Source of the DNA: Lytechinus variegatus
Taxonomy: Eukaryota; Echinodermata; Echinoidea; Temnopleuroida; Toxopneustidae
Direction of reading: 5' to 3'
NCBI RefSeq assembly: GCF_018143015.1
Contig: NC_054740.1
Span: 72,065,856 to 72,129,855 of the forward strand
DNA length: 64,000 bases
The first letter of the stretch is position 1. Each line of letters opens with the position of its first letter. Below are positions 12,360 through 25,659 of the stretch, piece after piece. The notes beneath the pieces were generated by a model, which made no database searches, was not told the origin of the DNA, and was given only the letters and a program-made list of their open reading frames with translations. A program made the position numbers and the translations under genes.

Positions 12360-13160
12360 TCGAAATAGGGACGCCGAATTAGAGTTTGATATAGGGGAAA
12401 ATAGACTTTTCATATTCAAAGTCAGAATGTCAACAATTTTCAGCCCGCGCTTCGCGCTCACATATAATTTGTTAGATAACAATCCTGCTCATGATTACCA
12501 ATCGTGCTTGAGAAAGTAAAAAAAATAGGTCCGAATATGAAAAAAAATCATCTCGCCCTTTGCGCTCGCATCAATATTGATAGGTGATAATCATATTCAT
12601 ATGGTTAGAAAAAATAATGCTTAGAATGTCCAACTTTGGGTCGAAATTTCAAAAATTTCAGCTCGCGCTTCATAAAATGTTTTGCTATATATACTCATCC
12701 TGTTCTTGATTACCAAAATAAGCTTAGAATGTCCAAATTCTAGGTCAGAATATCAAAATTTTCAGCTCGCATCAATTATTCAGATCATATCCATCCTGTT
12801 CTTGAATTCCAAGAGTGTTTTTAGACTTTTCGAATTTTAGGTCAGAATATCAAAAGATTTTCATGTAGCCCTTTACGCTTGCATCAGTTGATATAGGTGA
12901 CGATCCTGTTCATGGTTACGAAAAGTGCTTAGGAATGTCCAGATTTGGGTTGGAAATTCTAAAATTATATGCCGCGCTTTGCGCTCGCATGAAATGTTTT
13001 TTAGATACTTATGCTGTATGATGATCACCAAAATATGCGTCCAGGTCAGAATATCAAAAATTTTCAGCTCGCGTTTTGGACTCGAATAAAATGGTGAGAT
13101 AGATACTGGTACCCACCCTGTTCTTGAATACCAAAAGTGAATTTCAAAATTGTAGGTCGA
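12360..13160. repeat. Degenerate tandem array, period about 105 bp
   Basis: A unit resembling TTTTCAGCTCGCGCTTCGCG, then CTCGCAT, then ATCCTGTTC.TGATTACC, then CTTAGAATGTCCAA, recurs near 12441, 12549, 12659, 12762, 12864, 12971 and 13065 (spacings 94-110). The units are well diverged, so the array is old. Confidence 0.75.
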
Positions 13161-14840
13161 AATCATTTTAAGACACTTATGTTTACCTGTCGGGGGGGGG
13201 GGGGTGACGCCATTTTCCAAAAAGTTCACAGGGGCGCCAAAATTACATCGGGCTCCCGGGATGCAAAATCCTGGATACTCGCCTGCTCCGAGTTGCTGCG
13301 TGTATTATTTTCCAGGCAGCATGCACCCCTATGTATTCTGGGGGGATGCAAAAATAAAAAAAATAACCAAATTGACCTTCATTTTTAGTGAAACTCATTT
13401 TTTTTTTCTTTTTAACAAAAAATTGAAAAAAAAATTATTCCCAGGGCCCTGGGTAGCATCCGGGGAGAGGGTGGAGAGGGGGGGGGGGGCACCTCCAGTC
13501 AAGGTCCTTGCCCCAAATTTTTTTTTCGAAAACTGGAAAAAATGGATGCTAGCATGACCATCTTACTAAGCTGTAAAGTGCCCCGAAACAGCATTATTTG
13601 TATTCTTCAAATTTTGAAAATGTTATCATAAAGTCATAATTAACATTCTAAATTTTTCAGGTCATTGGAAAAAATTCAATATTTTTCTCGCGCTTGCAGT
13701 GGCTGTTGATTGAGACAAATAATAAGATATTTCCAATAGGATAACATAGGGTTTAAAAATCCAGTGTTAAAGTCAATGCACAAATTATTTTTAGCGTGAT
13801 TCGAGTTTTACTTTTTGTTTCAGCGAGATATACAGCGCAATATCATTAAATTTCAGCTCGCGCTACGCGCTCCCATCGATTATTGAGTTATATACCTATC
13901 CTGTTCAGGCATGACCCTATAGGGAGCGAGGGTGCTGACTGCTAAAGCATGTAGTACCCAGCCAAGATTTTCCCGGGATGCTATCATACATTCTTTTATT
14001 GGCTTGCTTGCTTAAATTTCTCGGGAACAAAATTGCGTTCAAGTGAACCGACCCGCTTGTCAAATTTACATCAGCACCCCCTGTAATTTTTTTTCCAAGG
14101 GCCATGCGTTCGTGGTACAATCCACCGAGTCCTGTTAACATCTCAGGAGGTTATTTTTTTTAGCTCGCCCTTGCGCGTGGCTCCCGCATTATTTATATTT
14201 GGTGAAATATCAATTGCAATCCATACGGGTCCATGGGCTGCGGAACCGATTTGAAAACGGAGGGGAAGGGGGGTGACCATGCAAATTCACAATGAGATTT
14301 TTTACGCTTTTTAACGTGATTTTGAAAAAAATGGGGGCTGCATGCATGTGCCAACGCGCTTCTGTGACGACTGAAGAAGCATGGGTCCGTGCACAAGAAT
14401 AATAGATATTGTCCCCATGATTGGGCCCATCAAATTCTTGTAGGATCTGATGCTGGATACGCACCTGCACCCCCCATGCACTATTCCGTAGCCCTAATTA
14501 GGGCCTCATATAGGTCTTAAGGTATATAAAAAAATCAGCTTGCGCTTCTCTCTCGATTTTGCGAAACATGCAAAGCAAACTGTGTCCGCATTTGCCCCCA
14601 CCACAAAAAAATCTTCTCTATCCCTGGGCTGCCACTGCCTCTCATACTGACTGGCCCTATAGCTCGAAGATCCCCCAGAGCAAATTCGCGCTTGAAAAGT
14701 CTACTACGGAGTTCCATTGAAAATATTCGTCTTTTAGAGTTGCGCTCTTTGACTTTATAAATCGGTTACGTGTCGTAAATTGTTCAGTCTTCGACTTCGG
14801 ATCGGATTGTTGTTCAGAATTTCAAATGGTTAAATTGTAG
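13160..14840. repeat. Broken outliers of the 105-bp array plus poly-G tracts
   Basis: Isolated cousins of the array motif (CAGCTCGCGCTACGCGCTC near 13853; TAGCTCGCCCTTGCGC near 14160; CAGCTTGCGCTTCTC near 14536) are scattered between poly-G runs (13191, 13480). I see no gene. The open frames here are low complexity or lie across these repeats. Confidence 0.5.
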
Positions 14841-14849
14841 AAAAAAAAT

Positions 14850-17800
14850 ATGCTGAGGTCTGGCAATCGTTACAGGAAAGGACAAGACCGAAATGGAGAA
14901 CATCTAACTCCGGATGAACGTCTGTCAAATGGTAGAATTGGAATGAAAACAAACGCTGCAGCAGACACACTAGCAGACGGCACTGTGGAGAGAGGGGCTA
15001 TTCATCAAGACGAGCGCGACCGAACCGCCGGGGGAGAGTTTCTAACAAGGGAGATGGAGCTTGAAGTAGAAATTCATCGTGAGAAAAATGAACGGAGGCA
15101 GCAGAAAACAAACGTTAATATGAAAGCAGTGAAAACAGTGATTCTGGTCAATACTTTTCTGTATGCTGTCTGTTTCTGGATACAAACTGGCGTTTTACCG
15201 GTAGGGTTACTGGCGGTTGAAATTAACTGAGTGAATGATTTTGTTGATGTTATTGAATATTATGTTGTGAAGCCATGCATTTTACACTCTATCACTATCA
15301 GTCTATCTACCTTCTTAGTATTAGTAACTAAGTTTAGTTCTTAAGATTTTTTTATGGGAATCTCATTTAAAAAGAGGGAGAACATTTTGAGTCTTTCAGT
15401 CTTCTATACCATGTATACATTTGTGGATTTTAGTCAAATTTTTACCAATATTTTTCTCTATTTTATTTCTGCTTCTAATTCTATTAAAAAGTGATTGTCA
15501 GGGTGAATTTGATCCTCTTGAGTAAGTAGAACATGAAACATTTAAACCTATATCAAATTACATTTTTTTCTACACAACAATGTAATGATTTTTATATTTG
15601 AAATTAACATACCGGTACCTGTCCATTTTTTTTTTGCAAATTTCTATGATTATTCTATGTTTTCAACTTTCCTTTGCTTTTTGTGGTTCCAGTATCTGTC
15701 CAAGAAATTCAATATGGATATGGTGACGTTTGGTTATCTCCAAACTTTCTTTTCTGGCATCATGCTTGTTGGTGGTCCGATATATGGTAGATTTGGGGAT
15801 ATCTATGGAGGACGCGCTGCTCTAGGGCTAGCCTATTTGTCTGCTGCAGCCATATATGGGATACTGGGTGTGGCCAGTTCTTCAATGATGATCTTTGTCT
15901 CCAGAATTCCGTCATTGTTTTTGCACGCTTATCAAGGTTAGTATGAGGTTCTGTTCCTTAGCACATTTTGTAATAAATCAGGGTAGATTTTGGGGTCTCG
16001 GGGTCAAAGTTCAGAGGTCACAAATCTGAAATATGACACTTTTACAATAACTGAAGAAGCGTTTGACATGACTGAGAGTTGAGTGAGTGACAATAATCAG
16101 TTGGGATTTAGGAGTTGCAAAATCAAAGGTCATTAAGGTCAGAGGTCATTATTTTGAATATTTAGAAGTTAGGCGTGTAATATGTCTTTGATCTTGCAAA
16201 ACAGTTTACTGAGAAATAATTATGAAGGTGTGCTGTTCATAAGATCCGTAATGATGATTTTTTGTTATGAGTAAGGATTGCAGAGGATCAAAGGTTTTTC
16301 CCCATCGTTTTTTTTTTAATGTCATAAAAGTAAAGTAGATGTTATCTGAAAAATATATCCCCCTCTCTCATAATTGGTGAAAAAAGACTCACTTTTAACC
16401 CATGAATAGAATCTTTGTCCATGGAAATGATTGGTCTAAATTAATTTGAAAAAAATAAGGACGTCCTTGTAGCCCCTTTTCCTGACACCAAGTTCCCTCC
16501 CTCTGAATTTCAAACTATTTTCTCTTTTTTTGTTGTTGCACACCAGGCGCAGATCCAGAGTCAGACTTATGGGGTGCAAATTTGTCTGAAAAACTTTACA
16601 AAGAATTATGCTTGTTTTATAAGGTGCGCAATGAAGGCAATCTACAGGGAGGATCATTATATTTTCAAATTTTATGAGGTGCACCAGCACTTTCTGCCAC
16701 CCCTACCCTGGATCCAAACCTGAGCACATGTATAACTGTGTTTGTGTCTTTTTATCTCTCTCCAGGAACTCAAATGGTAATATCTGATTTATCAGATGAA
16801 AGTGGGAGAACTGAGGCCTTAGGAAGAGTCAGTATGTGTTATTCCATTGGTATAGTTGTAGGTCCATTGATTGGAGGTTGGATCAGTGTATATATGAGGT
16901 ATGCCTGGCTGGGTTCACATTCATATGGGGGGGGGGGGGGGGAATGTAGGAGGGGGATTTATGGGAGAAAAGTTTAGTATTTAATATGCTTTATCTCTTG
17001 TAATATATATTCCAATACTGGTATATATATGTTCAAATTGTAACCTTAGTGTGTGAATAAAACTAAGATTTGCTCAGATATGCAAGATATTTTTTCCAGA
17101 AAAGTTCTGCCAAAACATCATTTCTCTTGAGGAAAAGTAACAAAATTTATTCATGAAGAGAAACAATCCATTGTCTTACTGGAGCATGATTTTTGCTGAA
17201 ATGAATACGAGAAATGTGTTTTGTCATCATGACACATTTATTGTGTCAAAGAAATGGCTGAAAATTGCTTCAAAAGAAACTCCATCAAATTAACAGTACT
17301 TACTTGAATTTAACAGATGGTTATTGTTTTCTGTTGCAAGTATAAATATTGTAGTATTATTACCTCTTGATGATATATTCATATGATGCAGAGTTGTTCA
17401 ATCTAGCATTTGGTCTTTAATAATGGGGCTCTTTTAAAAGTATTTTTGTTTATAGTTATGCATAATCATAAAAGCTCAACATTAATATAGGCACGAGTCA
17501 AAATTAAAATCAATTCAATTCAGTTGTTATTGCAATCCTTTATAGTAGACAGGAATTTGGAAGAAAGTGTAGTCAATGAACATCAGAAAACCTTTGGGCT
17601 CCCATTTGTTATTATGTGTTCTAGTCCATTACAAACAGCTTCTTGAAACGCCCCCATTTTAATCACATCCATCAATTTATGTTGATTTATTTGGCCTATG
17701 TTTAAATTGGCAACATATATAAATGACAAGAAGACCATTGTGGTTATTAGACTTATTGGTAGTACATGAAATGTGGTTAGACCTTGTGTAATGAAAGCAA

Positions 17801-20800
17801 ATTGACTATTAAACAAATTTAAAACTTTTTAATCATGTTTTTTATCATCTATATTATTCAGTGAACAGTCGGCAGCAGCAGTTGCTTGCATTGGATCGTG
17901 TATCAGCCTGGCACTGACATTATTCTTTATACCAAGCAATACTAAGCCCCCACAGTCTTCAACATCCAAAGGTAATCTTTTTAAAAACTGAAATTACGAA
18001 GCTGGTTCAAAATTAGACATAATTGGTCAAAACAAAGAAATCATAGAGGTGTGGAATAATAGTTTTCATGAATATCAATTTATTTAGGCCACGCTTTGAA
18101 TGTTAATGTACAATGAGGAAATGATTAAAAGAACATGAGACAAGTTGTTCAAACTCGTGATCGCATTAAAAGTGATTTTTCGAAATTCGCTTCTTACTTC
18201 CTTATTAAAAATTTGTCATGTCTCTTTTTCATTTGAATCTAGTTATTGAATATTTTCATTGATTTGTTGTATTTGTAATCTGATATCACTTGGTTATATT
18301 TGTAATTCAACTTCAATAGTTTGACCTACGTAATTTTATCTAGCCAATTTCTTATATTTGTTACTATGATATTTTAAGATATTTCAGGCTTTGCTGCAAA
18401 TCATGCCAATTTTGTATCAATAAACTGTTACAACTACTATCAGGAAAGAATTTTCCTGGTATCATATTGCAATTTGCTCTACTTAAAATAAAACTGAAAC
18501 ACAAAAAAAATATTTTGTGTAGCAGATCAGAATTCAGTCAAGATTAGCTCTCTTATGACTAAAGTTACTACCGGTAATCAAATTCTGTAAGCAAAATTAT
18601 TCTCTGACTACTCTTTAATACTTACTTCTTGCTCAATAAGTTTTTTTTTTCATATTGTTCTTTTCTTTGTCTCTCATCCTTTCATTCTATCTCAAAGACA
18701 AGTCTTCCGATAGTGTGTTCAGCATAAAAAACTTCACCCATCTAATGAGGTCTTCCCCCGGGGCGGCTTTCTTTCTGAGTGTGAACCTACTTGCTGGTCT
18801 TCCAGGGGCCATCTTCAGTTCTATGTTTGCTCTTATCGTCATTGATAAGTTTCAGCTGACTGCCGATGAAAATGGATACTTCCTCTCATTCCAGGGCATT
18901 GTGAGCATAGTAAGTATAGTACACATTCTATAAGTTCAATCTTGCAGTGATTTCTGTTTCTTTGAGGGGTCAGTTTAAACCATCATCTGCCTTAAAAAAT
19001 TGCTTTGAATTTAATAGGCAAAGGATCAACTTATTGAACATCAACGTATGCAAGTTCAACTATAACGTTGACATCATAGTGATTAGTAGCTAATCAAAGT
19101 CATGGTCGCCATAGCAGTCACCATAATGACAAAGTCACCATAAATTCTGAAATTGGTTTTAGGTGTTGACCCTATTATGAATGATTATTAGTTTTCAAAT
19201 ACCTCAACTTTATCATTGATCAGGGGCCTGTTGCAGAAAGAGTTGCGTTTAAACGCAAGCCAAAACATTTAATCGCAAGTCCCAAATGTGCGCTGTTGAT
19301 TGGTTGAAAATCAAGTTGCGCATGATTTTTTGGAGTTGCGATTGATTGCAACTCTTTCTGCAACGGGCCCCAATACATGTACCTTCTATACAGGTATCAA
19401 GTTACAATAAATTACCCTTTGGATTGATCTCAAACATTCATAGTTTTTTATTTTATTTTTTTTTTAACATTTTATTGACAAACACACCTGAGGTTCACTT
19501 TTTTTTACATTTACATTTAAAAAAATTGATTATTGTTTCATACTGAAATGATAATATATCCTTCAGAATATCAAAATAATTTGTATGGAAGCATGTAATG
19601 ACCATCAGTCAGATAAGATGTTTGAAGGCTACTGCCCACCTTGCGAAGATCTATGATCTGGTTTTGGAGCAAATTGTGCTTTATTTTCTGAAAATATGAA
19701 TATAATCTTTTCATTTGAGGTCCAAAATAACTGAGAATACTAATATTATTTTTGTTAATGATTACAAGCTTTTATTTTGAATTTGAAGTGAAGGCCAAAT
19801 TGGTTTTCTATTAAAAACTGATACTATGACGTCATGATTAAATATCGATTTTGTTTTTATTCTTATAAGGAGGGTAGCATACTCATGGATTTGAACCTCA
19901 TTATTTGTATGATAGTTTAGAACTTTGCATTGAAATATTTCCATGTCCAAATATTCGCATCAACTGTAAAAACATTCTAGTTTGAAAATTGGGTCCCAGA
20001 CAGCAGCAGTAAGGTGTACAGTGGCCTTTAAAGAAGAAATTTATCCTCCAAGGAAGAAAAAAAAATCATTACCCTATTAATCTTTCTTGATGGAGTAGTC
20101 CATTCAAAACACATAGTCTCTTTGTATACTCTTTGCTATCAGGACAGTAAAACTTAAATATTTGATGTTATTTGAGGGACTGTGTCATACCCAGATTTTG
20201 CAAGGTCTTTCCTTTTGTGTGAATGTGTAATTCCATCATCCAATTAGTTTTTAAAAAAACCTGATAGATTTAACAACCAACAGGGCATGAAGACAGGCTT
20301 GTTCTAAAGGGGTGCATTTTGTTCAAATATTTGAAATTGTATGGGGTGCACTTCCACCTCCTTTTACCCTGGATCTGCCCCTAAAAGTGTTTGACATTTC
20401 ATCAAGTTTTGTTCATCTCTTTTGCAGGTCGTGCAGGGCATGGTGATAGGACGTCTCACAAAGAAGTACAGTGAAATGAAGTTGCTAAGAGCCAGTGCTG
20501 TATTGTTAGCAGCAAGTTATATGTCCTTGGTAAGATTTATTAAAGTTTCTCTGAATCAGTGATACAGTAGTAGCCACAAGACATGTTTCCTTGATAGGAT
20601 TTATTCTGAATTAAACATGAAACAGGATTGTGTTAGAAAGTTTGTGTTTGATGAGGTTCTCACATTGTTTAAAATTAATTCAAACCAGTGTTAAAGATCT
20701 TGTTATACTTATAATCTGGTCTTTGTCACAAATCTTGTTTCCAAAATCCAATCCAAACTGAAAGTTTGTGATGTTTTATTGTCTGAACGGATCCTGCGAA

Positions 20801-22929
20801 ATTCAAATTTTGTTGCTTGATTCCAGATTGATTTGTAACATCAGGGAAGCGTTTCTTGAAAGTCCTGTCGAACGATTTATCCAACAAAGTCTGTTTTATC
20901 TGTAAGTTATTATAGGAACAGTGTCCTCTGATCAAATTCAAGAAAAGTTGTCAGATCCAACAACTTGTAGGACAAGTTGATGAATGCTCCCCAGAAATCA
21001 ACTGAAATCCATCTTCAGTAGATGTTGTGAAGTTTAGGCCACTTTGATGAAACGGCAATGATTCCTCCTAGGGTTTACATATTACTCTGCAGCTTGGTGA
21101 TTTAAAGTGGACACATTCTGCTTGTTTTACTTGTCTTTCAGTGTCTTGTCCAAGATATATGGCAGCTTGCAGCCGTTCTACTCCCAATGACCTGTGGAAA
21201 TTGTATTACAACTACCGTCATCACCAGCGTACTTACCAAGGCTGTACCATCCTCAGAATCAGGTAACACATGCAGTCATCTCCTGAAGTCAATATTTCAG
21301 TGGTTTTGATTTTTCACATGAAATTTGCTTTAATTCACATACAGGAAAATGATAAGACCTATGCTTTGATAAGCTGGGTTTGGGTTGAAATTCATATTAA
21401 GAAATACTTTGAAGTCCCGTTCTCACTTGAAATAGTGTGCAATTTATATGTTGAACAAAATGTACAATGATATGCAGTGTGCAGAGCTTACGATGACTGC
21501 ATTGAAAAACCTCTGTGCATCAATCTACATGTAGGCATGCTTCATTCTTCTAGGGATAAGTCTAGAATTTTGATAGAATACCTCGCTGAATTCTTGAAAT
21601 AAATACCAGCAATGGTATGACAGGGGTTAAATCAATTCAAGGTTATGGCCCGGGATTCCCTATTGATTGGTTTCAATGTCCATTTCACCAGCCTTGGATA
21701 TTTTTTGTGCCCAATGGCCCCCCCTCAATTTGTGTGGTATAGCTGTCCTTTAACAAAGAAAATATTAAATTCAAAGACTATAAAATATTTTATTGGAAAT
21801 GTAATAAGGAAGCTGATAAGAAATAAAGTTATGTTCATGTAGTGCCCAAATCCACTAAACATGCCTCCAAGGTGCTCCATTATTACCGGTACCCTACTTT
21901 GCCAGGCCATCAAATACTTAGCTTATAGCTTTCAAGGAGTTCTTTTCTGCTGGTATCCACTTTTCTGTATGCCTGGATGTCATATGTAGATTAATCTGTG
22001 TGGTTAGATGAACTGTTTATGAAATTATTTTCATTTAACAAGAAGTAAAGAGAACAAATAAGAAGAAAAGTTGGAAATTGACCAACTTGGCATTTATAGA
22101 CTAAAGGAGAATTAGACACAGTTGGTATTAAACCAAGTATAAAATGGCAATTAGTCCAAATTGATAGTATACCATAGCAGACCAAATAGCCCGAATTCGC
22201 AAAGGTGGTTTTTATACCATTAGTTGGACCCATGGTTTATGATTTATTTATGCAGATTTCCTGTATAAATTACGCTTACTTACCGCATATGTTAAAAAAA
22301 ATGTCCAATTCTGATGCGCGCTTTTGTCACAGTGCGCCAAATTGACGCCTGTTGCCGTAGTTAAGTACGCTTAATCTTATTCATGAGTCCACTGTTTGAA
22401 GAGTTGACTCGCGAATAAAATAGCGTACTTGACCACAGCGACAGGTGTCAATTTGGCATACTGTGGCTAAAGAGTGCATCAGCATCAGACATGTAATGAA
22501 ATATGCGGTAAATAGGCATTATTTAAACAGGAAATCTGTATAAACCATGGGTTCAACCGATGGTTTTGAAAACCACCTTTGTGAATTTGGGCCAATGGGT
22601 TTAACCCATAAGGTATTAGACTATCTGTGAAGTAGAACAACTGCTTATAGCCCAATCAATAAAAACTTCTTTAACTGTTGCTCTCTTGAGCACTCTGTAT
22701 TTGTAAGCACAGTTTCTGTTTTCCAATAATTGATTTTATTTTATCCACTCTCTCCAAACTGCCTTTTTCAGGAACAATCCTTGGTCTCACCCATGCTGGC
22801 ACATCCCTCCTTGGTACCTTGGCCCCAATCATCGGTGCTGAACTCCTGACCAATCTGGGTTTTCCATCTCTAGGTATTACAGGAGCAGTCATCAACATGG
22901 TCTTGCTCCTGGTTCTCACCAAATATTAA
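14850..22929 (+). CDS. SLC22A18: SLC22A18-like major facilitator transporter, complete, 8 exons
   Basis: A polytopic membrane transporter of the major facilitator superfamily; SLC22A18 (ORCTL2/TSSC5) is regarded as an organic-cation-like carrier. Exons: 14850-15200, 15693-15936, 16766-16898, 17862-17971, 18698-18909, 20428-20529, 21142-21262, 22772-22929. All junctions are GT-AG and phases close to 476 aa. Residues 1-90 are hydrophilic, then the first membrane helix begins at MKAVKTVILVNTFLYAV. Motif A lies at about 149-158 (GRFGDIYGGR; human GRFADQRGAR). FGYLQTFF, QMVISDLS, ALGRVSMCYSIGIVVGPL, DKFQLTADENGYFLSF and LLRASAVLL follow the human protein segment by segment. The end is GTILGLTHAGTSLLGTLAP then VLLLVLTKY. 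The acidic/basic N-terminal extension is longer than in human; an in-frame Met at codon 91 is an alternative start. The assignment to SLC22A18 rather than another DHA-type carrier is by recall of the human sequence. Confidence 0.93.
16000..16155 (+). promoter_or_regulatory. AGGTCA half-site cluster in SLC22A18 intron 2
   Basis: Three direct AGGTCA half-sites occur at about 16129-16150 with spacers of 3 and 1 base (DR3 then DR1), plus AGAGGTCA near 16013. These match nuclear-receptor half-sites. The same motif is abundant in the dispersed element at 43077-44172, so this may be a worn repeat copy rather than an enhancer. Confidence 0.3.
19223..19371. mobile_element. GGGGCC-ended inverted-repeat MITE
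   Basis: The left end GGGGCCTGTTGCAGAAAGAG is mirrored by CTCTTTCTGCAACGGGCCCC, and GTTGCGTTTAAACGCAA lies inside. It is about 149 bp, inserted in SLC22A18 intron 5. Relatives are at 24811-24956 and, as a half copy, 49921-50016. Confidence 0.8.
20843..20994. repeat. Worn inverted-repeat element in SLC22A18 intron 6
   Basis: GGGAAGCGTTTCTTGAAAG and ACAACTTGTAGGACAAGTTG...AATGCTCCCC form imperfect mirrored ends, in the style of the TTTCATGAAA families elsewhere in the window. No coding content. Confidence 0.45.
22188..22593. repeat. Long foldback element, copy 2
   Basis: The left half (CAGATTTCCTGTATAAATTA) is mirrored on the right (TTTAAACAGGAAATCTG), and AGCCCGAATTCGCAAAGGTGG is mirrored by CCACCTTTGTGAATTTGGGCC. 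It is the same family as 924-1327 and lies in SLC22A18 intron 7, about 180 bp before the last exon. Confidence 0.8.
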
Positions 22930-23084
22930 GTGTCTTCCATTAAAACCTTGATGTATTAACTAACAACCGTTTACGGGCAAGTCCAAGATGGATGCCAGCT
23001 GAAAGTACAACACAGTAGCTGCCAAGAGTGAAACAGCTCTAATTAACTTATTTATCTGTAGGCAACATGTTCTTAACCACCCTG

Positions 23085-23090
23085 AATAAA
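23085..23090 (+). terminator. Candidate polyadenylation signal of SLC22A18
   Basis: AATAAA, 156 bases after the stop codon. A second AATAAA follows at 23292-23297. Both are plausible; I cannot tell which is used. Confidence 0.45.
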
Positions 23091-23299
23091 AAGGATTTTC
23101 AGGATATAAATGAAGTGATCAATTTAATATCACTTAGTCATCATCATTTCGTTGAGGACATAAGTATATTGGCAAATGAACATTCAATAATTCTTTGTAT
23201 ATAGAAGGTATAAAATGGAGTATATATGCATATATAAGAGAAGGAGCATAAAGCAATATCAATAATCCATGTTTATGGGAGTAGATGGATCAATAAAAA

Positions 23300-24570
23300 G
23301 ACCTTCAAAATGATGCTACCGAAAGTCCTGTTATCAAACAGTTTATCAACTGTTTGATCAAACCTCAGTTGGATAAATGTGGAGTTCGAAAATGGAAGAG
23401 ATCGATGATCAACAAAGACTACGAAGATGATAAGTTATGACGAATAACAAGTATGCAGATGATCAACGACGACCGAGGAATGAGTATGGGAGGATGAAGA
23501 CGCGACTGATGTCATGAGCGAGAACGCAGGTGTCTTTAAAGAACCAGAGTTGAGTTAAGGCTCTGGCATTCTGGCATCAAGTATGAAGAATTAAGATCAA
23601 GTCTGACGAAAAATGGCTTACTGACTGAAGTATGAGTCATTCCCCTTGGATGACCTTGGGACTCATGACCTTGACATAGAAGGTAGGCCCTAGGCTGACC
23701 TACGTTGACTCTACATTGACTTTAATTTGACCCTGGGTTGACAGCTGTAATTCAGCATTGAGAAGAGAGGAACCTGCCAGCACTGGGTTGAGTGGCACAT
23801 GCCCTTTTTCCTTGGGTAAGAAAACACCCTGAATCAGAGACCACCTTCTCTAAAATCAAAATTCAGAGTGAGCTGGCTTAGCTTTTCTTACCAGCACACC
23901 AAACAGAAATATGTAACACAAAGAGTCTGCAATCCTACACACCTGCTAAGCTGTAGTCTACCGGTACTTATTATGACAACCTAGCTTGCTGAAATACCAG
24001 GCAACCAATCATGCCTACAGTCTAATAGTTACTAGGGTTTACATGCCTATTGAAATGCCAGGCAGCCTACCATGACTACAGAATACAAAGGTATACAATG
24101 TACATCTGTACACGGACTTTCACAAAAGAGTTTTCCAGTTTTGAATAAGATCCTACAGTAGCATTTTCATGACACATTTGCGAGGTTTAAATTAATGATC
24201 AATCTCCTGGAAATGGTATTCAAATTGCAAATGATCCATCTTGTGCAATCTGCTGATATCTGGGATTGGTGTGCGGTCATCGTTTTGCATCATTGTTAAG
24301 ATTGATAGGGTTGAGTAATACATGCTTGTAGAAAATTAATCAGGGTATTTTTGATGGAATGCAATAAATTTGATTGGATTTGATTTCATAGTCACTATTT
24401 TTTATGAAAAAATAAAATTATTCTGATATATTGTTTTGTTTTACACATATAATCTTATTTCTGATATGGTTATAAGTGCTGGTAGATACATATACATGTA
24501 CATGTTTTTCATCTAGAAAAGTATATATACTTTTTTGTTTATTTAAGATCTGTTTGACGTAGTATGTCAC
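23300..24570. other. Intergenic 3' flank of SLC22A18, no gene seen
   Basis: No exon or RNA gene can be supported. A TGACC-rich patch at about 23645-23745 repeats TGACCTTG and TTGAC words. Confidence 0.45.
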
Positions 24571-24573
24571 CAG

Positions 24574-24774
24574 GGGAGGGGGGGTGTTTCACAAAGATGC
24601 CGATGGGTATCTGAAATAAAATGCGCAATCTAATTGATCAGTATGCAGTAGTGCGCGTCCTTTTTGCATGATCTGGTTGGATCAATGTGGTTATGCCTTC
24701 TATAACGCACACAAATAGGCGCTTAAGTGCGACTCTAAGTCATACTTAAATCTTTATGAAACATCCCCCCCCGT
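24574..24774. mobile_element. Inverted-repeat MITE ending in TGTTTCA..AAGAT
   Basis: GGGGTGTTTCACAAAGAT at the left is mirrored by ATCTTTATGAAACATCCCCC at the right, about 200 bp apart. No coding capacity. Confidence 0.65.
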
Positions 24775-24810
24775 TCACTAGCTTTCCCCTTCATTGGTTT
24801 GTGTGATCTT

Positions 24811-24956
24811 GGGAGTGTTGCGAAAGAGGTGCATTATATGCAGCTCAAAATATTTAAGTGCAAGTCCCTAAAACATGTACTTCATTGGTCGGATATCAAG
24901 TTGTGTTTGATATTTTGAATTGCGATTAATTGCAATTCTTTCTGCAATGGCCCCCA
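24811..24956. mobile_element. Worn GGGGCC-type MITE
   Basis: GTTGCGAAAGAGGTGCATTA at the left and TTGCAATTCTTTCTGCAATG at the right match the ends of the element at 19223-19371, with more divergence. The interior shares AAGTGCAAGTCCC and ATCAAGTTG. Confidence 0.6.
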
Positions 24957-25432
24957 TAACTTCTCAATGCTATTGCTTTTCCAAAGTCCATAATCCTTCT
25001 GATTATCACAAATCTATTAAAGACAAAACATTACACTCCGATTGATTTTTCAATTATGAAGGCATGATGGGCATGAATCTGAATTTGGATTCATCACATT
25101 TCAGTATTTAATTGCCCTAAACTGGTTTGTAAATATGCTAATGGCAAAAGAATTTCAGTTGGATCTGTGAAATAAAGGCATTCGTTCAAGGATACAACCA
25201 ATTAGTATTCTTTGCACATGTTTTCCCATAGCCTTTAATTGATTTCACAATTGTTTGTTGTCATTCATGATATGGGGTCATTCATGTCATTCATGATATG
25301 AGTCCTGCCCATCGAGCAGAGAGGGGTTGATCTTTCTTTTTTATACAGAGAATGGAATGCTTCTTGTGGTAGTTCGGACAGTCTGAGCCAGCAGAAATAG
25401 GGGAAGGGGCAGGGGATGGTGTTGATGAGGTC

Positions 25433-25655
25433 ATCATCATCAATAATAATAATAATTATGATGATGATAATGATAATACAATAATAATGGTAATAATGAT
25501 ACAATAATGATGGTAATAATGATAATAATAATAATGATGATAATAGCAATGGTAATAATAATAATGATAATAATTATGGTGATAATAATGATGATAATAA
25601 TAATAATAACAATGATGATGATAATGATAGTCATAATGTTGATAATAATCTGTAG
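25433..25655. repeat. ATT/GAT trinucleotide microsatellite
   Basis: About 220 bases of mixed AAT, ATG and GAT triplets. They create spurious open frames of Ile, Tyr or His runs on both strands. Confidence 0.95.
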
Positions 25656-25659
25656 ATTT

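Noticed and set aside
13204-13557. 117-codon plus-strand frame
   Set aside because: It crosses poly-G and poly-A tracts and repeat debris, with no domain.
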